From contig OZ018412.1 of NCBI GenBank assembly GCA_963969595.1, positions 27,652,339 through 27,716,338 on the forward strand: a DNA stretch of 64,000 nucleotides. The letters are read 5' to 3'. Both the position numbers and the translations under genes were made by a program. This DNA is from Neckera pumila (taxonomy: Eukaryota > Streptophyta > Bryopsida > Hypnales > Neckeraceae). Of the stretch, positions 11,089 through 21,992 are shown in pieces (position 1 is the first letter of the stretch; each line of letters starts with the position of its first letter). Under the pieces are notes generated by a model that was given only the letters and a program-made list of their open reading frames with translations, made no database searches and was not told the origin of the DNA.

Positions 11089-12620
11089 CTTGCGCTACCA
11101 ACTAACACACGTTTTAAATCCCTCCGTTTCGAAACGCCACCGCGCGCGATCGGCGATGGGAAATTCACAGCGCTGGCAATACCCAACCCACCAGAAATCA
11201 CGCAAACTCACCAGGAGATCGATTCCCTCACAATCACCCTCGCAGCACCGACTCGAAATCACCCAATACGAGCACTACTAGTATTATAAGGCAACTGCGA
11301 ATTCAAACAAACCACCGGCGGCGGGAGCACACGACCCCCGGTACAGTACCCTCCAGGACTCCCCACCTCCTCACTCATTCTGACCCGAATCCTGGCTAAC
11401 CCCGAAAACCGAAAACCAAAAAAACTCCTTGAACCCAATACCTCCACACCACCAACCGCACAAATCACACCTCAAACCACCCAATTCCCACCACCAAAAG
11501 CCGAACCCAATCACGAGACAGAAGTCACAACACGCTGTCAACGCGCCTCCAAGCACACACTTCCGAAAACGTTATCAACGCACTTCTCAGCCAAACACTC
11601 CCCAAATATACTATCAACGCACCCCACCCAACCACTTCCGCAAACTCAATGATCTCCACGCACTACGGCACCCACCCCATGCCACCCCACCCCACCCCAC
11701 CCGACCCCTCGAATGCAATCGAATACGAAAACTCCGGTACACCACAAGCATCAATGCTCCAGAACCCGAGCGACCTCCAGGAGCAAAGCAAAGCACCCAA
11801 ACCAGGCTCTCACTACTAATCTTCGTCCACCAAACCAGGCTCTGGTATAAAAGCTATTAATTACACCGCAGCGCCGCCACATTCAAGTGGACTAGAGACA
11901 ATCTAGAGTCAAGCTAAGTAGCGGTGAGCTAGCTGCACGATGCACTACGTACTACTGATGGTCCCACTCACGCCAGTGAGGCTTGACGAATCGGGAATCC
12001 CAGAGTCCCAGGCAGGCAGGCAGGCAGGCAGGGCAAAGCACACGACGGTGGATTGGGTCCATCCGGGACGGAGTGATTCGCAGCCACCACTGGCTGGGTG
12101 AATGCGAGATGCCGGAGTTTAGTTAGAAAGTGGACTATGAGTTACTGGGAAGGAGCAAATGGGTGCCTGTAATTTAAGGCAATTCAACTACAGTAACGGC
12201 AAGTGCCGAGTGGAAGCCGCCACGGCAGGCCCGGGGCGGGGTGAAATTCATAATGTGAATGACGGAGCTGATGAAGAGGAAAGCGGACCTGTTGCTTTTG
12301 TGGCGAAGGCTGACTCCTGATGCGCGGGGAAGGCCGGGAGGATCGAGCTAGGCGACGCCCACCGGGATCCGAGCTCGGTCTTTGGAGTGTAACTGATTTC
12401 TAGTTACTGGCAGACAAGGATAGATCGGGGCAGGCTCCGACTGCCTGGAAGCAAATCTATCCAGGCAGGCGAGTCGCCAGGGGCTCCAGTCTTTCCGGTC
12501 GTCGGCCTTTGGGGTGGCCCTGGCCTTGCCTCCTGCCTGCCGGGGCCGGGCTCCTTTGGCAGTCAGGTGTCTCCAAAAGTTTCGTCTTGAGGGAGGCGTT
12601 TGCCGTGGGGATTGCAATAA
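11089..12620. promoter_or_regulatory. GC-rich region upstream of the MATE gene
   Basis: This 1.5-kb stretch is far richer in C and G than the intergenic DNA and precedes the MATE start codon on the minus strand, so it should hold the 5' untranslated region and promoter. Candidate minus-strand TATA-like strings are TTATAATAC near 11280-11288 and TATATTTGG near 11604-11612; neither is decisive. On the plus strand a good TATAAAAG lies at 11846-11853 and could serve an unseen divergent transcript. A (GGCA)n/(CAGG)n run sits at about 12012-12034. Open frames here are short, Pro- or Arg-rich and composition-driven. Confidence 0.45.
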
Positions 12621-13005
12621 GCACTCACAATGGAATTGGGGGCGTTGTGAAGTTGTTGTTGATTTTCAACAAATCACTCACCATTGTTGGGGGAGTTTAT
12701 TCCAATAACTGATACTCACAATTGGGGGAGTCGTAGTTGTAACGAGGATTCAAAAGTGGAGGATTGGGAGGAGTTACAGCTGAATTTATTATCACTCACA
12801 ATTGGAGGAGTCTTGGTTGATCTTGCTGCCGCTAAAAATGCTGTGGGGGCATAGATGATGTTTATGATCACTTTCAATTGGAGGAGTTAATTGTCGGTTT
12901 TTAAAATGGATGACAATTAGGGGCAAAGTCATCAATGATTTCAATAATCAACCACAATTAGAGGAGTCAAGTTCATTTCAATAATCACCAACAATTTGAG
13001 GAGTC
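12620..13005 (+). repeat. Degenerate array of a CACTCACAATTGGAGGAGTC motif
   Basis: At least seven variants of the roughly 20-base motif ACTCACAATTGGAGGAGTC appear in the same orientation, near 12622, 12674, 12712, 12793, 12867, 12950 and 12985. Spacing is irregular, about 35-85 bases, and the intervening DNA is only loosely alike (often GTTGATTT or TTCAATAATCA). It begins where the GC-rich region ends. It could be a decayed minisatellite or a cluster of binding sites; nothing here distinguishes them. Confidence 0.7.
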
Positions 13006-13197
13006 ATAGTTGATTTAGCGAACTTGACAAGTTTCAAATATCACCTATTTTCCTTTGTTCATTGTAGATATCCGTAAAGTAGATATAACACAGCATGAGG
13101 AGGGTACAAAGATTAAAGAAAAAGACAAAACTGAGAATCCAAGATAAATAGGTCAAATTTAAGTATCCAATAATAAAAAAATTGTGTGATGTCATAT

Positions 13198-13550
13198 GAT
13201 TTGCATATCCAAATTGATTCTTAGAGTTTTTAGTCCATTCTGAATTGTCTGTTAGACTTGATTTTGCATGTCCAAATTGATTCTTAGACTTTTCAATCTA
13301 TTATGATTTGTTTGTCAGACTTGATTCTGCATGTCCAAAGTGATTCTCAGACTTTTCAATCTATCATGATTTGTCTGTCAAACTTGATTTTGCAGGGCCA
13401 AATTGCGGGCCAAATTGATTCTCAGACTTTTCAATCTATTATGAATTGTCTGTCAGACTTAATTCTACATGTTCAAAATGATTCTCAGACTTTTCAATCT
13501 ATTATGAATTATTTGTCAGACTTGATTCTACATGTAAGACCTGATTCTCA
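13198..13550 (+). repeat. 63-bp minisatellite, about five and a half units
   Basis: Units of about 63 bases follow each other, each containing CATGTCCAAATTGATTCTCA, GACTTTTCAATCTATTATGA and TTGTCTGTCAGACTTGAT. One unit has a small internal duplication (GGGCCAAATTGC). Because 63 is divisible by three, a 92-codon frame with a 21-residue repeat (SDLILHVQ..SQTFQSIM) crosses the array. I regard that frame as a by-product of the repeat. Confidence 0.92.
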
Positions 13551-14346
13551 AATAGCTTATCATTTCAATATTTTCTTTTGAATTCTATATGAAAGTCATG
13601 ATAATTTAATGGCAGTTTCACTCAAGAAGTTTCACTACCACAACACATGATGTTTTAAATAATGTTTAGTACAGTGCTAGTAGTAAGACTTTAAGGTTAT
13701 GACTTTCTAGGAGATTTTTAGTTAAAATTTACTAAAATCACATTTGTTTCTAATAAAGTTCACTTAAAAAATCTTTTGAAAGGTCTTTTTATTTAATCTT
13801 ACTACTAAGATTATACTAACAACCTTACTTAAAACACCCTATATTGTAGTAGTGTTTGCTTTGTCTATTGTAGCTTTTGAGCAACTTGGTTAGAAATTAA
13901 GTAATTAAAAAGGTGCCCAAATTTTTGGAAATTATTGGCCTATTTGCCCTCCAAATTCAGATTTCACTCAAAAAATCTTTGAAGGATTAGGTAACAAGCT
14001 ATAGTGAATTCTCCAAGCACCATTCTATTATTTTCTTTTCTTTATTTCAATGCTTATAGAACACTTAATGAATAATGCTTAAACAGGTTATCAAAAATAA
14101 TAAGTGGAAAACTTTGAAGAGGTTCACTAAAGTTTTAAAATCATCTAAGAAGGAAAACAAGCTCATCAACATTGGTTGTGCTTCTTCTTGATGAAAACAT
14201 CTTAATGTTTTCTATTTCCACAAACTCGAGACTTAAAAACTCACATCACACAAGTATTTTAGAAATTGACAAATGATGACATTCAATTACATGTATATAC
14301 ATTTGAAGTATACTCTTAAGAAATACAATTATACCCAAATGTAATA
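13551..14346. other. AT-rich intergenic DNA
   Basis: No gene or repeat boundary was identified. Stops are dense in all frames. Confidence 0.4.
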
Positions 14347-14350
14347 TTAA

Positions 14351-15186
14351 CCCCTGAAGGACCAGTCTACTGTTTTTAGCAACATAGCGATTTTGGGCAG
14401 GTACCTGGGACTAGAGATTTTCATATTTTAAGCTGAAATTTTAATACAACGTGGGGACGAGGAATATTTTTCATATGCACTAAATTTTATGACATTTCAA
14501 AATAGGAGTCAAAAGTTATGGCCTAATATGTTACTTTTTACACCAAGCGGGCAATCTGGGCACTTTTTTCAAAAATAAAAATTTGAAGTTGGTTTTCTAG
14601 AGTGATATATACGTAGGAAGCTTTAAATCATTCCATTTTGACAAATGAGTAAAAAATTATGAGGTTTTTTAGTTTGCGGGCAGTTACGGATTCATAGGAT
14701 TTAGGTTGTTTATTAAAACATTACAACCATTGGAATTGACATTTTTCAGTTACATAATTAAATTCTTAACAATTTAGTATTTTGGATCATTCTCTACTTT
14801 TTTCTATTTACTTTTTTTTTTTATACGTTGTACAATTCTAAATGATTTGAAATTTTTTAAGCATGTAGCCAACTTGTTTAGGAAAAATAATTCAAAGAAG
14901 CACCACCATTTTGGACATTTTTTCATACAAATGTGACCTTGTGAAGTGCAGCTGCCCTATTTTTTGCAGGAACAAAAAAAAGATTTTTGCCAATTCAAAT
15001 GCTAATATCTTCCAATCCGCATGGTGGAAAACTCTGAAGTTTTTTCCACATCTTCTAAAACTAGTTTACTATAAGATCTTACAGTTACATGTGTCAAAAT
15101 TTTTTTTTTCAAAAATTTGATACTTGTACTAGAAATAGCAGTTTTTGAGTGTTTTTGATGAAAACATAGTCATGGAACTTTAGGGG
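14351..15186 (+). mobile_element. TTAA superfamily, subfamily A, forward copy
   Basis: This 836-bp element starts CCCCTGAAGGACCAGTCTAC, passes through GCGATTTTGGGCAGG, and ends ACATAGTCATGGAACTTTAGG plus GG. It is flanked by TTAA at 14347-14350 and 15187-15190. The interior shares blocks with the other A copies, for example TTACAACCATTGGAATTGAC near 14725 and TTTGGACATTTTTTCATACA near 14911. No transposase is encoded, so any mobility would need a protein from elsewhere. Confidence 0.88.
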
Positions 15187-15490
15187 TTAAAACATACAAT
15201 AATTAAAAAAATTGTCTAAATAGAAATAAGACATTTTTGAATCTCTATAATATAGACATCTCCTCATGTTGTAGATTTTACTTTTGACTATTTTTTAATC
15301 AAGCTTCCTTACATTAAACTAAGCAACCTCAAAAAAATTTGAAAACTGTAAATTTAGGATGTAGGCTCATGCGGCATAATTAGTACTTGTCCTAAAAGGA
15401 GCATTCAATTGCTTTATTGCTATCATGGAGTGATTGTAACTTTACTTAATTTACTATAGAAATCTAAGTTGTAAGCTGGTGCAGCATGAT

Positions 15491-16668
15491 TAGTACTTGT
15501 ATAGTTAAGTATTGTAATCTTACAACCGGACAATTTGAGCCATTCACATTTTTTTTGTACAGTGTGCAATATAATTGGTATATTTTGGTAAGCATAATTA
15601 ATATTCAATATGCACGCAATCCCAACCAAGCATACAAAATTTGAATTTCAAAAAAGCAAAATTATATTTTTAGTGAATTTCTATAGTGAATTTTCATGGT
15701 TTTACATAATATTTTATTGAGAACAATTGGTGATGAATTTTTTTAATCTGATTGCATAGATATGTAGGGAACATCCATACGCACATCTTTCATAGTGAAA
15801 ACCACCCTATTAAATTACAAAAATATGAGCTAGGAAGAATTAAATGTGAAGTGCCATATAACCAAAATGTGTGAAATAGATATCTTTATATTTTAACAAG
15901 ATTTTACTTTTTGACCTTGACTTTGTAACTACTTTTGTACATTTCAGCATGATATTACAATCACTTTGCCAAAATCTTGTTAAAATATAAAGATATCTAT
16001 TTCACACATTTTGGTTATATGGCACTTCAAATTTAATTCTTCCTAGCTCATATTTTTGTAATTTAATAGGGTGGTTTTCACTATGAAAGATGTGCGTATG
16101 GATGTTCCCTACATATCTATGCAATCAGATTAAAAAAATTCATCACCAATTGTCCTCAATAACATATTATGTAAAATCATGAAAATTATCTTTATAAATT
16201 CACCAAAAATAGGATTTTGCTTTTTTGAAATTGAAATTTTGTATGCTTGCTTGGAATTGCATAAGGATTGTGTGATAATTATGCAAGATGAAAAAGTCCA
16301 ATTCTTTTTTATGCTATGCAAAAATCTTTGAATGGTTCAGATCAGTGTGTTTTTTTCTAGCGATTTGGAGCAGAATTGCACCAAATTTTTTTGCTTGGCA
16401 CCAAGGCTATAGGAAAAAATCAAAGAAAAAAGACCATAAATTGCCTAAGTTGTTCCAATTTTTGAAATAATTTGGATGAAGTTGCCAACTTTAAACGAAA
16501 TTCATCCAAATACACGGATGAAAAAAAAAATTTATCCAAAATACAAATGAATACTAAATATTTGGGCAACATCATTTTTTTGTTTGTCGCCACTTCAACA
16601 CTAGTCCAAAAACCAAAAAAAAACACTGGTTCAGATTGTAAGATTACAGTACCTGACTGTACTAAGTT
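15491..16668. repeat. Large foldback (palindromic) element with ~0.4-kb arms
   Basis: The left arm (about 15491-15904) and right arm (15971 onward) are inverted copies separated by a 66-base spacer. Matching blocks include GAAATAGATATCTTTATATT against its complement at 15978, and CATCCATACGCACATCTTTC against its complement near 16085. The right arm is interrupted by the hAT MITE at 16343-16628 and resumes to about 16668. A second, related foldback spans 18700-22975. No protein is encoded and a target duplication was not resolved. Confidence 0.85.
16343..16628. mobile_element. hAT-type MITE with 8-bp target duplication
   Basis: A 286-bp insertion begins CAGTGTGTTTTTTT and ends AAAAAAAAACACTG. 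It is flanked on both sides by the identical octamer GTTCAGAT (16335-16342 and 16629-16636). CAGTG-type ends with an 8-bp duplication are the hAT hallmark. It interrupts the right arm of the foldback element, and the uninterrupted partner sequence is visible in the left arm near 15525-15550. It has no transposase. A partial relative lies at 2279-2549. Confidence 0.9.
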
Positions 16669-17310
16669 AAGTTAGAGAAGGCACTCAATGGCTTGCAATG
16701 CTATCATGGAGTGATGATAACTTCACTTAAATTACTCCGCTGATGCGACTTCTAACAGGTTACTTAGCATTGTTAAATTAATGGCGAGTAGAGATTGATC
16801 AAGTGCAGACATAAAATTGCTTTCAGAGTGCTGGGATCAATCAATGAGGTTAATTTAATTTGCAGAGTTAAGCTCAGTTAGTACTGGAAGTACTAGTGTC
16901 TAATTTTTTATTTTTTTTTAAAACAAATGAAAACAGGTTCATTGCAAAAGGAGTAAAACTCGTGTCAAATTTTCACGTTCAAGCTGTCTGTAGGTAATTG
17001 GTGGTAATGTGAGCATCTAAGTACTTGAGAATTGAATTTTACTCATCTATCGCTGTCTTCATGTCATAGCTGCCGGTGTGATTGGACGGACTTCATCAGC
17101 AAAGATTAGATGCGCTCTGCCAGGGGACGTATGATACCAGAAATTTGGTCGGGTATTTTTCCTGTAGGATCATAGCTAGTTGCATCTATGATTGTCCAAA
17201 TGAGAATTGGGGCATGGTTCCTATTATGATCTCCTCAAGATTTATGACTGTTTTCAAACAAGAATCATTTCAACTATTTCCAGTGCTAAGAGCTACGATG
17301 CAAGAAAACT
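16669..17310. other. Intergenic DNA
   Basis: A direct repeat of GCTATCATGGAGTGATnnTAACTT links about 16701-16730 with 15418-15445, on the far side of the foldback. No gene is recognised. A 76-codon plus-strand frame at 17082 has no recognisable motif. Confidence 0.4.
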
Positions 17311-17600
17311 AAGGTAACTACACCTAAAATTGCACAAATAAGCATTTCAGCATGGGTTCACATTATTACATTGAAAAAAAAAATTGGGGGTTTTGTTGGT
17401 AGTCAAAAGGGGATTCTAGATTCTCTTAGAATGCATTTAATGGACACCATATGAATAAACTACAAATTTTCAAAGTATTGAAAATAGGTGTTTCTAAAAC
17501 TGACTATAGAATCTTGTCAATAGTGGGAATATAATCATTCTAGGCAAGAATTTGTAGTGGTTGGTTTCAGAAAGTGGTTGAAATTAGGTGTAGTTTCCTT
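17311..17600. mobile_element. MITE with AAGGTAACTACACCTAAAAT termini
   Basis: The left end AAGGTAACTACACCTAAAAT and the reverse of the right end, AAGGAAACTACACCTAATTT, form a 20-bp inverted repeat around a 290-bp AT-rich element. The trinucleotide ACT lies on both sides and may be the target duplication. A related interior occurs at about 61896-62100, and isolated termini occur near 55805, 58206 and 60963. The superfamily is not certain. Confidence 0.75.
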
Positions 17601-17711
17601 ACTTTTTTTGTGCATGTTGAATTGCTGAGTCTTGAATTAGATAGTTTGTGTGAAAATGAGTAAAATAAAGGTCAAACACTTTGACCATGTAAATTGTAAG
17701 AAACTACATAG

Positions 17712-17888
17712 AATAGGGGTATTAAGGGGACCCATACTAATTAATCAACATATCACACTATATAAATATCTATCTTTACTCTACGTGAATAGTGATTGAA
17801 GTGTGTGGGACTGTGCATCATATTTCAAACATCTACAGTTTTCCAGAGTAAGTCCCTTTAATTTTTTAGTCCCCTTAATATCCCTATT
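17712..17888. mobile_element. Small MITE with AATAGGGGTATTAAGGGGAC termini
   Basis: The 177-bp segment begins AATAGGGGTATTAAGGGGAC and ends GTCCCCTTAATATCCCTATT, a 20-bp inverted repeat with one mismatch. The interior is AT-rich and non-coding. No clear target duplication was seen, so the superfamily is open. Confidence 0.7.
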
Positions 17889-17930
17889 GAGTGTAGTGTT
17901 CTAAGTGAAAAGAAAATAGGTTTTTGCACC

Positions 17931-18593
17931 TTTTTTTTTTAGGTTTTCATACTTTGATAGCCTTTGACTTAAATTTGTTGCAAATATAGAGTTTGGAGAA
18001 TTGAGTTGAAAATCTAGGACAAAAATATTTTTTAAATAATTTTCATTCTTAAAGAGATTGTTAAGTAGAAGTAGGCCACTTGATGGAAAGAAAAATTAAA
18101 TTGGTGATAGTTCTAAAATGGAATTGAAACATTCAATCCTAACAATGCGATTTTTTTTCCCAAGTAATCTATACCCTACAAACGTTTGTGTTTTGAACAA
18201 TTATTTGTGAAAATTAGGTTCAAATGAATCCTATATGTTATTTTTTGAGGAAGATGCCTTGCTTGCCCAAAAAACAAGACTCTTCATAACTTTTAAACCA
18301 CTAATCCAAATGTAATTAAACAAAGCTTTCTATATAGGCATAAATATATCCTATATGGATTTTTGTTTTTTTTTCTTCTTCTTTTGAGCTAGTTGGCTAG
18401 AACATTTTGTGGTTAGGAGTGCATAAATTTTTTTGCCTAGGCACCAATGAAGTAAAAACTATATTCTTAGAAATCTATTGTATCCCTTTTCCTTCCATTT
18501 TTTTTTTAAAAATCACAGTAAATTTGACATCATAGGAAATTGTCTAAACTCTTAATTAAAAATTAATTATATGACTTTTTGAATCTTTAGGGG
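17931..18593 (-). mobile_element. TTAA superfamily, truncated reverse copy (B-like)
   Basis: The right end CTTTAGGGG followed by TTAA (18594-18597) is intact. The interior carries B-type blocks such as ATATAGAGTTTGGAGAATTGA and AACTTTTAAACC. The expected opposite terminus is missing, with homology fading near 17931. It is diverged and not mobile by itself. Confidence 0.6.
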
Positions 18594-19446
18594 TTAAATT
18601 GTCTAAGTTAATGTTGGGCCTTACTGGATTTCAAAAGGTAATTTTGTATTATTTTATTGTTACTTTTTGGACACACTATGCATACACTTTCAAAGTGCTA
18701 AACTTACATGTACGAATATTGCCCTAGACTCTCATAAAAGATTGTATAGTAGGTACTAAAAGCTTACAAATTGCCTTTTGGAGCCATTCAATTAAATTTT
18801 TCTGTACAATGTGGATTATTATTGGTAATTTTTTCATAAGCATCTTTACTCAATCCCAATCAAACATACCCAAATTTCAGTTTCAAAGAACCAAAACTCC
18901 ATTTTTGGTGAGTTTTCAAAGTCAATTTTTGTGGTTTTAAATAGTATTTTATTGAATACAATTGGTGATGATTTTTTTTTATTTGATTGCATGGATACAT
19001 AGAAAACATTCATACGCACATCTTTCATATTTAAAAATACCTTTTTAAGTAACCAAAATATGATCAATGATAAGTTCAATGAAAAGTGTACATCATATGA
19101 CCAAACTTTGAAGAAATGGATATCTCTATATTTTAACTTCATTTTGGCAGAGTAATTGTACCATCATGCTCTAATGTACAAAATTAGTTACCATGTCAAG
19201 TGCAAATAGAAAAATCTGATTACAATAAAGAGATATCCATTTCTTCAAAGTTTGGTCACGTGACATACACTTTTCATTGAACTCTTCATTGATCATATCT
19301 TTGTTATTTAAGGCGGTGTTTTTAAATCTGAAAGATGTGCATATGAGTGTTCCCTATGTATCCATGCAATCAAATTAAAAAAGATTCATCACCAATTGTA
19401 TTCAATAAAATATTATGTAAAATCACAAAAATTGACTTTTAACCCA

Positions 19447-21992
19447 CACTATAAGTAACCCGTGTTTTTTTCTATCCCTGGATTCTGCGTGCTAATGTTA
19501 TGAATGGTGTCTTGAAATGTCTACGTGGACGTTCAAAATTTTGCGTTGCTTAAGACTTGCAAATGACATCAGATTTAATGTAGAACGTCAGCATGCTAAA
19601 AATTAGACGTCCAAAAAAATATGGGTCAATGGGGTCCTCAAAGCACGTCATGTGGCTGCCACCTATGCTCCACATGGGTGCGGGAAGCTAGGTAGGAAGT
19701 TTTTTCATCCATTGCCCGATTGTGATGTGGCACCTGACGTGGCGGCAAGAAAAGTGACGTGGCATCCAGTAAGGATGATGTGGCATGTCACGTCAGTTTA
19801 TTTTTTTGTTGTCTAAGATTTTTTTTTTGTCTCTGAAGACGTCAACTTTGACATCTGTAAGTTTTCTAAGACATCGACTTAGACGTCCAAACATTTTTGT
19901 AGATGTATTTTGAAACATCACCTTAGACGTCCAGATTTCTTGTGACATCAATGTAAACATCTACTTTTCATCATGAATACCTTTGGCATTGTTTGGTACG
20001 ATTTAGGAGAACAAAATGATGTCACGTTAGACGTTCACGTTATGGAATGCACTATTCGGCATGATGTTAATATGGACAGTCTCAGATGTCTCATATGGCG
20101 TTCACATGCATGTCATAATGTCCAATATAACATGTCATGCATAGTATACCATACATTATACATCATACATAATATACCATACATTATACATTATACATCA
20201 CATACCATACAAAATATGCCGTACAAAATACATCATAATTGGCAATTATGTCACATGGCTTCAAAAGCCTCTTGATGTGAGTTTATGGAGGGGAAAAGAC
20301 GGGCTCTTTATACAAGTAGAGTGGTAGGGGGAAGACAAACTATATAGGGCATTGAAAACGCTGAATTCAAATTTTTGTGGAGCAGCACACAGACATCCAG
20401 TAGAATGTTTTTTGCATGTCTCAAAGGCCGCTCTGATGACGTCTTCATAGATGTTATACCGGTTGTGACTATGTTTCCTAAAACATTTAGAAGTCTACAA
20501 AAACGTTTAAAAAAACATCTCAACGTTTTATAAGATGTCTCTAGTGACATCTCTATGTCTACTTAGACATCTCCAATATAAATGTAGAAAACACAAAGAG
20601 ATAGCCCTGCTATGTTGACGTGGCATGTCACATCAGCATAATTTTATGCCACATCAACTAATTTAAACATGGCATGCCACATCATATGCTACATCATCTT
20701 ATTTTCCCCCAGAGCTGCCCGATGGCTGCCCGATTCCTTTTTTTTTAACCTCGGTCAGACTTTTACCCAAGAAAAAAATAATTTCCACAGATTCATCCTC
20801 CCTGAAATTTTTTCCTTAACCTCTAAAGGACCATTGTCCGTTTGAGGGACTAATGAGATTTTGGGCAGGTACCTACGGGCTGAATTTTGTCGTGATTTTC
20901 TGAAACTTTTTTTGAAGATAGAAAAACTGATAAGCTTTGTGGGAATATAATTTTTCTTTCAATCGGTGCCCAAGAACAAAAGTTACATAAGTTCAAAACA
21001 TGGGAGAGGGGGTAGCAAAAAAATTAATTTTTTAAATTTTATTTTTTCCTTATAGATTATATTTTTGCCTATCTGGGAAGCTTTGATTCATTTCATCTGG
21101 ATTTTTTATGAGAAAGTTATAAGCAATCTTGTTTTTTGGGCAATTAGAGCATCTTCTTGAAAAAAATAACTTCTAGGATTCATTTCTGAATGCAATTTTT
21201 GCAATTTTTCAAAAAAAAATGTTCCACATGGTTTAGTTTTCTTGCTAGAATGATTAATGCAAGAATTGGGATTAGTGCATTTTAATTCCATCTAAAAGAT
21301 ATTAATATTTTAGATTTTTCTTCTATCTTGTACTATTTTCTACTTAACAATTTTCTTAAGAATGAAAATTAAATTTTTTTGAATTTCTTTTTTTTTCCTA
21401 GACTCTCAACTCAATTCTCCACTAGAAAGATTTAAAGCTCAAAACTTTGTAGTGCAAAAAATTTAAGTTAAAAATGTTCAAAGTCAAAAAATCTAGTCCC
21501 TCAATGTGCTGAAAATCATGTTTTTTTCACTTTAAACGTAGATATCTTGCAATTTGTGTGGTCAAAAATTCTGAAATTTTTTCCACACATTGTCATACTA
21601 GTTAGGTATAGGATCTTATGGTTGGATGTGCAAAAATAACAATTTTCAGATTTTTTTACTCTTTGCTCTAGAAATGGCAATTTTGAGAGTTTTTGGTAGA
21701 AAAAAGGCCTTGGTCCTTTAAGGGTTAAAGTTGACATGGCAGTCTATGTCTTTGCAGATGGCTCGCTGGACATCAATGAGTCCTTAAAAATGTCATCAAA
21801 AATCCCGATGTCAATGGTAACACCAACTTGTTTTCATTCAAATTTGATGCAGTCATTTGGAACATCCTTGGAAATCTTCTGAAATCGCAATCCTTCTCTT
21901 TAACATCTTGATGTCTTTGCGGACATAGTATGTTTGGCCTTGGACATCGCATGTTTTGCTCTGACATAAAAAAAAACGGGTTTCTTGTAGTG
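19447..21992. mobile_element. Non-autonomous CACTA (En/Spm) element
   Basis: The left end CACTATAAGTAACCCGTG and right end CGGGTTTCTTGTAGTG form the CACTACAAGAAACCCG-type inverted terminus of plant CACTA elements. The 3-bp flanks CCA and TCC both differ by one base from the CCC expected at the interrupted B2 end. The subterminal zones are rich in AGACGTC, GACATC and TTAGACGTCC words, as expected of CACTA binding repeats. The 2546-bp length includes a 905-bp B element. A low-complexity CATACATTATACATCATACA stretch lies at about 20140-20240. A 100-codon frame at 19973 follows these repeats and is not a transposase. Confidence 0.88.
20820..21724 (+). mobile_element. TTAA superfamily, subfamily B, forward copy
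   Basis: The element starts CCTCTAAAGGACCATTGTCC and ends GGCCTTGGTCCTTTAAGGG, flanked by TTAA at 20816-20819 and 21725-21728. It has the typical B layout: short TIR, a subterminal palindrome (TTGTCC...GGGAC), ATTTTGGGCAGGTACCTACG, a long AT-rich middle, then GAAATGGCAATTTTGAGAGT near the right end. It is the innermost member of the four-level nest. Confidence 0.9.

Noticed and set aside
11429..11860. 143-codon Pro/His-rich plus-strand frame upstream of the MATE gene
   Set aside because: It is driven by the C-rich composition of the region. There are overlapping open frames on both strands and no recognisable domain.
12348..12712. Short frames in GC-rich DNA upstream of the MATE gene
   Set aside because: Several overlapping frames are open at once, as expected in GC-rich non-coding DNA, and none shows a motif.
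13303..13581. 92-codon plus-strand frame with 21-residue repeats
   Set aside because: The 63-bp minisatellite is divisible by three, so a repetitive frame stays open. No protein family or other gene signal supports it.
19973..20275. 100-codon frame inside the CACTA element
   Set aside because: It runs through low-complexity CATACATTATACATC repeats and does not resemble a CACTA transposase.
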